A stretch of 64,000 nt of DNA from Petrosia ficiformis (Eukaryota > Porifera > Demospongiae > Haplosclerida > Petrosiidae). Below the pieces are notes generated by a model. That model worked only from the letters and a program-made list of their open reading frames with translations. It ran no database searches and had not been told where the DNA came from. The stretch lies in the NCBI GenBank assembly GCA_947044365.1, contig OX345650.1, forward strand, positions 2,667,373-2,731,372. Direction: 5' to 3'. Shown here piece after piece: positions 35,044 to 46,781 of the stretch. Within the stretch, counting starts at the first letter, position 1. Each line of letters starts with the position of its first letter. The position numbers and the translations under genes were made by a program.

Positions 35044-37780
35044 ACAAGGACCCAAAAGGAGTCCAATAAGAGTCTTCTAGTACCCAATAGGAGTCCAGTA
35101 GGACCGAATAGGAGTCTTCTAAGACACATTAAGATTCCAATAGGACCCGATAAATGCACACAAAAACCCATTAGAAGTCCACTATGACCCAATAGCAGTC
35201 AACTAAGATCCTATAGCAGATCAATAGGAGTCCACAAGGACCAATTAGGTGTCCACTAGGACCCAATGGGAGTCCACTAGGAAACAATAGGATTCCAATA
35301 GGAGTGCACTAGGACCCAATAGGAGTCCATTAGGACCGAATAGGAGTTCACTAGGACCCATTGTGAGTGCCATAGGACCCAATAGGAGTCCATTAAGAGT
35401 CCACTTGGACGGAATAGGATTCCACTAGGATCCAATAGGAGTCCAATAGGAGTCCACTAGGACTCCTTTTGAGTCCAATAGAACCAAATAGGAGTCCACT
35501 ATGACACTGTAGGAGTCGACTAGGACTCATTAGGAGTGCAAGAGGACTCCAATAGGAGTCCACTAGGACCCATTAGGAGTACACTAGGACCGTACAGGAG
35601 TCCATTAGCACCCAGTAGGAGTCCACCAGCACCCCTTAGGTGTCCCCTATGAACTAACAGGAGTCCAATAGGAGTCCACTAGCACCCAATAGGAGTCCAT
35701 TAGGGCCGAATAGGAGTCCACTAGGATCCAATAGCAAACCAAGAGGAGTCCACTAGGACCCGTTTAGAGTCCACTATAGCCCAATAGTTGTCCACTAGGA
35801 CACAATAGGAGTCAACTTGGGCCCATTAGGAGTGCAATAGGATCCAATAGGAGTCCACTAGGAACAAATAGGAGTCCAGTAGGAGTCCAGTAGGACCCAA
35901 TAGATGTCCTCTATGACCCAATATCAGTTTAATAGGACCCATTAGGAGTCAACTAGGACCCAATAGGAGTCAAGTAGGTCACATTGGTATCCACTAGTAC
36001 GCACTAAGAGTCCACTAGGACCAGATAGGTGTCCACTAGAATACTTTAGGTGTCCACTAGGACACAACAGGAGTCAATTGGGACCCAACAGGAGTCCACT
36101 AGGAGTCCAGTAGGACCAATTAGGAGTCCACTAGGACCCAACAGGAGTACAATAGGAGTCCACTAGGACCCAATAGGAGTCCATTAGGACCGAAAAGGAG
36201 TCCCCTATGACCCATTAGGATTCCACTAGGACCCCAAAGGAGTCCACTAGGACCCATTAAAAATCCATTAGGACCCAATAGCAAGACTAATAGGAGTCCA
36301 CTAGGACCCAATTAGAGTCCACTAGAGTCCAATATGAGTCTACTAGGGCCCATTATTAGTACAATAGGACCCAATAGGAGTCCTTTAGGAGTCCACTAGC
36401 ACCTAATTGAAGTCCACTAGGACCAATTAGGAGTCCCCTAGGACCCATTAGCAGTACACTAGGACGTCCACTAGGACCCAATAGCTGTCCACTGGGACCC
36501 AACAGGAGTCCACTAGGAGTCCATTAGGACCAATTAGGAGTCCACTAGGACCCAACAGGAGTACAATAGGAGTCCACTAGGACCCAATAGGAGTCCATTA
36601 GGACCGAAAAGGAGTCCCCTATGACCCATTAGGATTCCACTAGGACCCATTAGAAATCCATTAGGACCCAATAGCAAGACTAATAGGAGTCCACTAGGAC
36701 CCAATTAGAGTCCACTAGAGTCCAATATGAGTCTACTAGGGCCCATTATTAGTACAATAGGACCCAATAGGAGTCCTTTAGGAGTCCACTAGCACCTAAT
36801 TGAAGTCCACTAGGACCAATTAGGAGTCCCCTAGGACCCATTAGCAGTACACTAGGACGTCCACTAGGACCCAATAGCTGTCCACTGGGACCCAACAGGA
36901 GTCCAATAGGACCCATTAGGAGAACACTAGAACCATTTAGGAGTCGACTAGGACCGTGCAGGAGTCCAATAGGAGTCCAGTTGGACCCATTAGGAGTCCA
37001 GTTGGACCCATTAGGAGTCCACAAGGACCCAAAAGGAGTCCAATAGGAGTCTTCTAGTACCCAATAGGAGTCCATTAAGACCGAATAGGAGTCTTCTAGG
37101 ACACATTAAGATTCCAATAGGACCCGATAAATGCACACAAAAACCCATTAGGAGTCCACTATGACCCAATAGCAGTCAACTAAGATCCTATAGCAGATCA
37201 ATAGGAGTCCACAAGGACCAATTAGGTGTCCACTAGGACCCAATGGGAGTCCACTAGGAAACAATAGGATTCCAATAGGAGTGCACTAGGACCCAATAGG
37301 AGTCCATTAGGACCGAATAGGAGTTCACTAGGACCCATTGTGAGTGCCATAGGACCCAATAGGAGTCCATTAGGAGTCCACTTGGACGGAATAGGAGTCC
37401 ACTAGGATCCAATAGGAGTCCAATAGGAGTCCACTAGGACTCCTTTTGAGTCCAATAGAACCAAATAGGAGTCCACTATGACACTATAGGAGTCGACTAG
37501 GACTCATTAGGAGTGCAATAGGACTCCAATAGGAGTCCATTAGGACCCATTAGGAGTACACTAGGACCGTACAGGAGTCCATTAGCACCCAGTAGGAGTC
37601 CTCCAGCACCCCTTAGGTGTCCCTTATGAACTAACAGGAGTCCAATAGGAGTCCACTAGCACCCAATAGGAGTCCATTAGGACTGAATAGGAGTCCACTA
37701 GGATCCCATAGCCAACCAAGAGGAGTCCACTAGGACCCGTTTAGAGTCCACTAGAGCCCCAATGTTGTTCACTAGGACCC
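35044..37780 (+). repeat. Segmental duplication of ~2.0 kb in the 21-bp array
   Basis: The block from about 35,044 to about 35,800 is repeated from about 37,021 to about 37,780 (offset 1,977 bp) with rare variants in the same order, such as AAATGCACACAAAAACCC and GATCCTATAGCAGATC. A smaller block beginning at 36,111 is repeated at 36,523 (offset 412) and again at about 40,562, marked by CAATAGCAAGACTAATAGG. Confidence 0.8.
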
Positions 37781-40700
37781 AACAGGAGTACACTAGAATC
37801 CATTAGGAGTGCAATAGGACCCATTAGGAGAACATTAGGAGTCCACTAGGACCAAATATGAGTTTAATAGGACCCATTAGGAGTCCACTAGGATCCAATA
37901 GGAGTCCACTGGTACCCAATAGGAGTCCACTTGGACCCAATAGGAGTCCACAAGGATCCAATAGGAGTCCAATAGGAGTCCACTAGGACCAAACAGGAGT
38001 CCAAGAGCAGTCCGCTAGGACCCATTGGGAGTCCATTAGGACCGAAAAGGAGTCCATTAGGACCCATTAGGGTTCCATTATGACACTATAGAAGTCCATT
38101 AGGACTCAATAGGATTCCACTAGCACCCTATAGGTGTCCACTAGGACCCATTAGGAGTCCATTAGGATCCAAAAGGAGTCAAAGAGGACCCATTAGGTGT
38201 CCATTATGACCCACTAGGAGTCTACTAGGAACAAATAGGAGTCAATTAGAAGTCCAGTAGGACCCAATAGAAGTCTTCTAGGACCAAATATGAGTTTAAT
38301 AGGACCCATTAGGAGTCCACTAGGACCCACTAGGAGTCCACTACAACACTTTAGGGGTCCACTAGTGTCCACTATGACCCAATAGGAGTCCACTAGCAAC
38401 CAACAGGAGTCCAACAGGAGTCCAGTAGGACCCGCTAGAAGTCTTCTAGGACCCAATATGAGTTTAAAAGGACCCATTAGGAGTACACTAGGACTGAATA
38501 GGATTCCAGTAGGACCCATTGGAGTCCACTAGTACCCATTAGGAGTCCAATAGGACCCAATAGGAGTCCACTAGAACACTTTAGGTGTCCACTAGGACCC
38601 AACAGGAGTCGATTAGGACCCAATAGGAGTCCAGTAGGACCCATTAGGAGTCCACTAGGACCCAACAGGAATCCAATCGGAGTCCACTACGACTCTATAG
38701 GAGTCCACTATGACCCATTAGGAGTCCACTAGGACCTAATAGCAGACCTATAGGATTCCACTAGGACCCAATTAAAGTCCACTAGAATCAAATAGGAGTC
38801 CACTAGGGCCCAATAGGAATCCACTATGACCCATTATTTGTGCAATGGGACCAATGGGTGTCCATTAGGACCCACTAGGAGTACACAAGTACCCCCAATA
38901 GGAGTCCATTAGGACCCAAAGGAGTCCACTAGGACCCAATAGGAGTCCTATAGTACCCACTAGGAGTCCAATACGAGTCATGTAGGACCCAATGGAGTCC
39001 ACTAAAACCCATTAGGAGTCCACTAGGACACAATAAGAGTTCAGTAGAACAAATTAGGTGTCCACTAGGACCCAAAAGGAGTAGATTAGGACCCAATAGG
39101 AGTCCACTAGGATCCAATAGCGGACCAGTAGGAGTCCACTAGGACTCATTTAGAGTCCACTAGGACTGAATAGGAGTCCACTTGGACCCAATAGGAGTCC
39201 ACTAGGACCCATTAGGAGAGCATAGGACCCAATAGCAGTCCACTAGAAGTCCAATAGAACCTATTAGGAGTACACTAGGACCCAGTAGGAGTCTACTAAG
39301 ACGCAATGGGTGTCCACTAGGACCCAATGGATGTCCACCAGGACACATTAAGTGTCCACTAGGACCCAATAGGAGTCCACTAGGACCGAATATGAGTCCA
39401 CTAGGACCAAATAGGAGTCCAATATGAGTCCACTATGACCCATTTAGAGTACACTAGGACCAAATAAAAGTCCTCTAGGACCCAACAGGAGTGCAATGGG
39501 AGTCCACTAGGACCAAATTGGAGTCCACTAGGACACAAGAGGAGTCCACTACAACCCAATAGTAGTCCACTAGGACCCAATAGGCGTCCAATATGAGTCC
39601 ACTAGGACCCATAAAGAGTCCATTAGGAACCAATAGGAGTCCACAAGGATCCAACATGAGTCCAATAGGAGTCCACTAGGACCCATTAGGAGTCCACTAC
39701 GACCCAATAGTAGTCCACTAGGACCAAATAGGAGTCCAATATGAGTCCACTAGGACCCTTTAGAAGTACACTAGGACACAATAGGAGTCCAATAGGACCC
39801 AATAAATGTCAACTAGGACCCATAACGTACCCTCTATGACCCAATAAATGTCCACTAGTACCCAATATGAGTCCACTGGGACCCACTAGGAGTGCAATAG
39901 GACCCAATAGGAGTCCATTACGTGTATACTAGGATCCATAAGGAGTCCATAAGGATCCAATAGCAGACCAATTGGAGTTCACTAGGACCCATTTAGAGTC
40001 AACTAGGACCCAGTAGGAGTCCGCTAGGACCGAAGAGGAGACCACTGTGACCCACTAGGTGGGCTATAGGACCCAATAGGATTCCAATAGGAGTCCAATA
40101 GCACCCAGTCAGAGTACACTAGGACCCCACAGTTGTCCACTAGGACCCATTAAGAGGCCACTAGGACCCAATTTGGGTCCACTAGGACACAGTAGGAGTC
40201 AAATATGAGTCCCCTAGGACCCAATAGGAATCCACTAGGACCAATTAGGAGTCCACTAGGACCCAGCAGGAGTCGATTACGACCCATTAGGTGTACTCTA
40301 GGACCAAATAAAAGTCCACTAGGACCCAATAGGAGTCCAATAGGACGCACTAGGAGTCCAATAGCAGTCCACTAGGACCCAACAGGAGTCCATTATGACC
40401 CATTAGGAGTACACTAGGACCCAATAGGAGTCCTCTAGGATCCAAAAGGAGTCAAATACGATTCCGCTAGGACCCTATAGATGTCCACTAGGACCAAATA
40501 GAGTCCAATAGGACCAAATAGGAGTCCACTAGGACCCAAAAGGAGTCCACTAGGAGTCCAGTAGGACCAATTAGGAGTCCACTAGGACCCAACAGGAGTA
40601 CAATAGGAGTCCACTAGGACCCAATAGGAGTCCATTAGGACCGAAAAGGAGTCCCCTATGATCCATTAGGATTCCACTAGGACCCCAAAGGAGTCCACTA

Positions 40701-41115
40701 GGACCCATTAGAAATCCATTAGGACCCAATAGCAAGACTAATAGGAGTCCACTAGGACCCAGTTAGAGTCCACTAGAGTCCAATATGAGTCTACTAGGGC
40801 CCATTATTAGTGCAATAGGACCCAATAGGAGTCCTTTAGGAGTCCACTAGGACGTCCACTACGATCCATTAGCAGACCAAGAGGAGTCCATTAGGACCCA
40901 TATAGAGTCCACTATGACTTATTAGGAGTCCTATAAGACCAAATAGGAGTCCACCTGAACACATTAGGTGTCCACTAGGACCCAACAGTAGTCAATTAGG
41001 ACCTAATAGGAGTCCACTAGGACCCACCCAATAGGAGTCCATTAGGACCGAATAGGAGTCTGCTAGGACCCATTAAGAGTACACAAGGACCAGATAGGAG
41101 TCCACAAAAACCCAC

Positions 41116-41459
41116 TAAGTGTCCCCATTGGTTTCTGTGAGTCTCATGAGTCCCCAGTAGTCTCTTTGAGTCTCATGAGTCTCATTAGTCCCCATTAGTC
41201 TCTATGAGTCTCATGAGTCAGCATTATTCTCTATGAGTCTCATTAGTCTTTGAGTCTCCAGTAGTCTCTCTGAGTCTCATGAGTCCACAGTAGTCTCTAT
41301 GAGTCTCACGAGTCCCCAGAAGTCTCTCGGAGTTTCATCAGTCTCATGAGTCTCTATGAGTCTCATGAGTCTCCATTGGTCTCTCTGAGTCTCATGAGTC
41401 CATATTAGTCTCATGACTCTCCAGTAGTCTCTCTGAGTCTCATCAGTCCCCATTGGCAT
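41116..41459 (-). repeat. 29-bp satellite, reverse orientation, first block
   Basis: The GAGTCTCATGAGTCCCCAGT pattern is the reverse complement of the main satellite from 42,084. The change from the 21-bp array is abrupt, after a GTGTCCCCATTGG junction. Confidence 0.9.
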
Positions 41460-41520
41460 CTATATATATATATATATATATAAGTATATATATATATATA
41501 TTATATAATTTATTATATAT
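41460..41520. repeat. TA-rich tract
   Basis: (TA)n with interruptions, separating the first inverted satellite block from the transposase-like island. Confidence 0.9.
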
Positions 41521-42083
41521 AATTTCTAATGTTGACAACAAACAAGTTTACCAATAGAGCTTGTAACACTAATCAGAAGTCTTGTATTGCAGGATAAAAT
41601 AAGGGGCGCTTCTTTGATAATACAGTGGTAACTCTTTTCACAGCATGAAAAAAATCCAATTTTCCATTAATATCATTATCAAAAGTATCTGTAGTTTTTT
41701 CTTCTTCACTGATGACTCAGTACTTCTGCAACTCAATGACTGTATACCATCGCATATAGATCCATATGCTGTACCCTTTGTTAACTGCCAAAACACTACA
41801 AGGTCATTTTGATTTTGCATAATGAATAGTGAATCATACTGTGGAACCATTACGAAAAACACCGACATGAGAGGCCATTTTGAATGTGTGATCACAGTTG
41901 ATCAGTTCTGCATTCACTTTCTGCATCTCGTGATACATATGGGTCTTTAACTCATTAAACGTGATGATAAAAAAATTAATAATGAGATCTTTACTGATGT
42001 ATGTATTAGGAATTTTTGGTAGATTAGCACATCGATGCACTGAATGCATACACATCATAACATTATGACGACAATGACTAATG
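41521..42083 (-). pseudogene. DDE-transposase-like fragment (family unassigned)
   Basis: A unique island in the satellite. The minus strand from about 42,058 reads a short protein segment with MMCMHSVHRC, TYISKDLIINFF and then CDHTFKMASHVGVFRNG. A frameshift near 41,850 leads to VPQYDSLFIMQNQNDLVVFW and QLTKGTAYGSI, ending at 41638. The order DHTFK, then a short Gly loop, then a hydrophobic LFI..QNDLVV..WQLTK strand resembles the first Asp and following strands of an RNase-H-like transposase core. That is a family-style resemblance recalled from memory. No terminal repeats are visible. It is certainly broken: it is too short and has a frameshift. Confidence 0.45.
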
Positions 42084-45000
42084 AGGAATCATGAGACTCA
42101 GAGAGACTAATGGAGATTCATTAGAATCAGGGAGACTACTTGGGACACATGAGACTCAAAAGACACATAAAGACTAAAGGGGACTCATGAGACTCAGACA
42201 GACTCATGAGACTCAGAAAGAATACTGTGGACTCATGAGACTCATGAGACTGATACAGACTCATAGGGACTCATGAGACTCAGGGAGACTAATGGAGATT
42301 CATGAGAATCAGGGAGAATACTGGGGACTCATGAGAATCATGAGACTTATAGATACTGCTGGGGACTCATGAGACTCAGAAAGACTACTGTGGACTCACG
42401 AGACTCATGAGAATCATAGTGACTCATGGGGACTCAAGAGACTCAGGGAGATTAAGGAGACTCATGAGACTCAGGGAGACTACTGGGGACTCATTCGACT
42501 CAGACAGACTGCTGGGGAATCATGAGATTCACAGAGACTACTGGGGATTCATGAGACTCATAGAAACTGCTAGGGACTCATGAGACTCAAAGAGACTACT
42601 GGAGACTCGTGAGACTCAGGTAGACTAATGGAGACCCATGAGACTGAGGGAGACTAAAAGGGACTCATGAGACTCATGAGAATCATAAAGACTCATGGGG
42701 ACTCATCAGACTCAGGGAGACTAAAGGAGACTCATCAGACTCAGGGAGACTACTGGGGACTCATGAGACTCAGAAAGACTACTGTGGACTCATGAGACTC
42801 ATGAGAATCATAGAGACTCATGGGGACTCATGAGACTCAGGGAGATTAAGGAGACTCATGAGACTCAGGGAGACTATTGGGGACTCATGAGACTCAAAGA
42901 GACTGCTGGGGAATCATGAGATTCACAGAGACTACTGGGGACTCATGAGACTCATAGAAACTGCTAGGGACTCATGAGACTCAAAGAGACTACTAGAGAC
43001 TCGTGAGACTCAGGTAGACTAATGGAGACCCATGAGACTGAGGGAGACTAAAGGGGACTCATGAGACTCATGAGAATCATAAAGACTCATGGGGACTCAT
43101 CAGACTCAGGGAGACTAAAGGAGACTCATCAGACTCAGGGAGACTACTGGGGACTCATGAGACTCAGAAAGACTCATGAGACTCATGAGAATCATAGAGA
43201 CTCATGGGGACTCATGAGACTCAGGGAGATTAAGGAGACTCATGAGACTCAGGGAGACTATTGGGGACTCATTAGACTCAGAGAGACTGCTGGGGAATCA
43301 TGAGATTCCCAGAGACTACTGGGGACTCATGAGACTCATAGAAACTGCTAGGGACTCATGAGACTCAAAGAGACTGCTGGGGACTCATAAGACTCAGAAA
43401 GACTACTGTGGACTAATGAGTATAGACAGTTGAGGGGACTCATGAGACTCAGGGAGACTCATGGGGTCTCATGAGACTCAAGGAGACTAATGGAAACTCC
43501 TTAGACTCATAGAGACTGCTGGGGACTCATGGGACTCTTGAGAATCATAGAGACTGAAGGGGACTCATGAGGCTCAGGGAAACGAATGGAGAATCATGAG
43601 ACTCATAGAGACAGCTGGGGACTCATGATACTCAAAGAGACTACTGGAGACTCATGAGACTAAGGTAGGCTAATGGAGACTCATGAGACTCAGGGAGACT
43701 GCTGGGACTCATGAGAATCTTGATACTAAAAAAGACTAAAGGGGACTCATGAGACTCAGGGAGACTCATGAGACTCAGAAAGACTACTATGGACTCCTGA
43801 GACTCATGAGACTCATAGAGACTCATACGGACTCATGAGACGCAGAAAGACTGCTGGGGACTCGTGAGACTCAGAAAGACTACTGTGGACTCATGAGACT
43901 CAGGGAGACTACTGGAGACTCATGAGACTCATCATACTAATAAATACTAAAGGTGACTCATGAGATTGAGAGTGACACATGAGACTCAGAAAGACTACTG
44001 TGGTCTCATGAGACTCATGAGACTCATTGAGACTCATAGGGACTCATGAGACTCAGGTAGACTAATTGGGACTCATGAGACTCAGGTAGACTATTGGGGT
44101 CTCATGAAACTCATAGAGACTGCTGGGGGCACATGAGACTCAGAAACACTACTGTGGACTCATGAATCTCATGAGAATCATGGTGACTCATGAGACTCAG
44201 GGAGACTACTGGGGACTCATGAGACCCAGAAAGACTGCTGGGGACTCATAAGACTCAAAGAGACTACTGTGGACTCATGAGACTCAGGTAGACTGATGTA
44301 GACACATGAGATTCATAAAGACTGCTGGGAAATCATGAGAATAGGAGAGACTACTGGGGACACATGAGAATCAGCGAGACTAATGGAGACTCCTTAGACT
44401 CAGGGAGACTAATTGGGACACATGATACTCACGATAATAACAAAAACTAAAGGAGACTCGTGAGACTCAGGGAGACTAATAGAGACTCATGAGACTCAGG
44501 TAGACTAATGGAAACACATGAGATTCATAATGACTGCTGGGGAATCATGAGAATAGGAGAGACTACTGGGGACTCATGAGACTCAAAGAGTCTCCTGGGG
44601 ACTCATGAGAATCATAGAGACTGCTGGGGACTCATGAGACTCAAAGAGACTACTGAAAACTCATGAGACTCAGGTAGACTAATGGAGACACATGAGACTC
44701 AGGGAGACTACTGGGGAATCATGACACACAGCGAGACTAATGGAGACTCATGAGAATCAGGGAGACTACTTGGGACTCAATGGACTCTTGATACTAATAA
44801 AGACTAAACAGGACTAATGAGAATCAGAGAGACTCATGAGACTCAGAAAGACTACTGTCGACTCATGAGACATATGAGAATCATAGAGACTCATAGGGAC
44901 TCATGAGACTCAGGGAGACTACCATGAACTCAAGAGACTCTCGATACTAATAAAGACTAAAGGGAACTCATGAGAATCAGAGACTCATGAGACTCAGAAA

Positions 45001-46479
45001 GACTACTGTGGACTCATGAGACTCACGAGAATCATAGAGACTCATGGGGACTCATGAGACTCAGGGAGACTAATGGCGACTCATGAGATTTAAGGAGACT
45101 ACAGGGGACTCATGAGACTCATAGATACTTCTGGGGACTCATAAAACTCAGAAAGTCTACTGTGGACTCATGAGACTCATGAGAATCGTAGAGACTCATG
45201 AGGACCCATGAGACTCAGGGAGACTAATGGAGACTCATGAGACTCAGAGAGACTTCTGATGACTCATGAGATTCATAGAGACTGTTGGAGACTCATGAGA
45301 CTCAGAGAGACTACTGAAAACTCATGAGACATAGGTAGACTAATGGAAACTCATGAGACTCAGGGAGACTACTTAGGAATCATGACATTCAGCGAGACTA
45401 ATGGAGACTCATGAGACTCAGGCAGACTACCTTGGACTCATGAGACTCTTGATGCTATTAAAGACTAAAGGGGACTCATGAGAATCAGAGAGACTCATGA
45501 GACTCAGAAAGGCTACTGTAGACTCATGAGACTCACGAAATTCATAGAAACTCATGGGAACGCATGAGACTCAGGGAGACTAATGGAGACTCATGAGACT
45601 CATGAGACTCATAGAGACTGTTGGGGACTAATGAGAGTCAAAGAGGCTATTGGAGACTCATGAGACTCAGGTAGACTAATGGAGACTCATTAGACTCAGG
45701 GATACTACTTGGGACTCATGAAACTCAGGAAGACTACTGGGGACTCATGAGACTCAGCGAGGCTAATGGGAACTCATGAGACTCAGGGATACTACTGGAG
45801 ACTCATAACACTCAACGAGACTAATGGAGACTCATGAGACTCAGGGAGACTACCTTGGACTCATGAGACTTTTGATACTGTTAAAGATTAAAGGGGACTC
45901 ATGAGAATCAGAGAGACTCATGAGACTCAGAAACTCATGAAATTCATTGAGACTCATGGGGACTCGTGAGACTCAGGGAGACTCATGAGACTCGTGAGAC
46001 TCATAGAGACTCATAAGGACTCAAGAGAATCTGGGAGACTGCTGGGGAATCATGAGACTCAGAAACACTACTGTGGATTCATGAGACTTATGAGAATCAT
46101 AGAGACTCATGGGGATTCATGAGACTCAGGGAGATGAATTCAGACTCATTAGGCTCAGGGAGACTTCTGGGAACTCATGAGACTCAGAAAGACTACTGTG
46201 CACTCATGAAAATCCTAGAGACTCAAGGGGACTAATGAGACTCAAGGAGACTAATAGAGACTCCAGAGACTCAGGGAGACTACTGGGGAATCATGAGACT
46301 CATAGAGACTCCTGGGGACTCATGAGACTCAAAGAGACTACTGGAGACTCATGAGACTCAGGTAGACATATGGAGACTCATGAAACTCCAGGAGACTACT
46401 GGGGACTCATGAGACTCAGCGAGAATACATAGGACTCATGAGATTCTTGTTACTAATAAAGACTAAAGGTGAATCATGA
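42084..46479 (+). repeat. 29-bp satellite, forward orientation
   Basis: The unit is GACTACTGGG, GACTCATGA, GACTCAGGGA (10 + 9 + 10 bp). CTCATGAG in the middle is a perfect palindrome. Common variants swap ACTACTGG for GCTGGGG or AATGGAG, and CAGGGA for CATAGA or CAAAGA. A higher-order repeat of about 384-394 bp is visible at 42,561, 42,955 and 43,339 (marker TAGAAACTGCTAGGGAC). Open frames are satellite translations. Confidence 0.95.
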
Positions 46480-46615
46480 GTCAAGAATATACAACAACTA
46501 AAATACTTAATTTTTGTACGTCTCCACATTGCCTCCAAATTTATAATTATTAATTATTATTAATTTATAATGATGATAGACAAGGGAAAAATATCTTTTA
46601 CGGTATACAATAGAA
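46480..46615. other. Unique AT-rich island of ~135 bp in the satellite
   Basis: Sequence unrelated to the satellite, starting TCAAGAATATACAACAAC and ending GGTATACAATAGAAC, with an AT-rich inverted section (ATAATTATTAATTATTATTA) in the middle. No open frame and no clear target duplication. It may be a relic of a small insertion. Confidence 0.6.
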
Positions 46616-46781
46616 CACTCATGAGACTCAGAAAGACTACTGTGGTCTCATGAGACTCGTGAAACTCACAGAAAATTATAGTGACTCATGAGACTTTCGG
46701 AGACTAATGGAGACTCATGAGATTCAGGGAGACTACTGGGGACTCATGAGACTCACTGAGACTGCTGGGTACTCATGAGAC
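46616..46781 (+). repeat. 29-bp satellite, forward orientation, short block
   Basis: Continues the forward satellite after the AT-rich island until a TAAATTTCTTTTTGT junction, where orientation flips. Confidence 0.85.

Larger units (their letters stand above)
25880..41115 (+). repeat. 21-bp minisatellite array (~15.2 kb)
   Basis: The consensus is two half units, TAGGACCCAA (10 bp) and TAGGAGTCCAC (11 bp), in head-to-tail order for about 14.2 kb, excluding the 1-kb piggyBac insert. Half units often occur doubled or singly (GGAGTCCAATAGGAGTCCAC), so the true generator is the ~10.5-bp half. Since 21 is a multiple of three, frames stay open as seven-residue repeats (Leu-Gly-Pro-Ser-Gly-Leu-Leu on the minus strand, Ser-Pro-Leu-Gly-Pro-Asn-Arg on the plus strand). 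These are not genes: the frames begin and end at random variants. Larger blocks are themselves duplicated. Confidence 0.95.
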
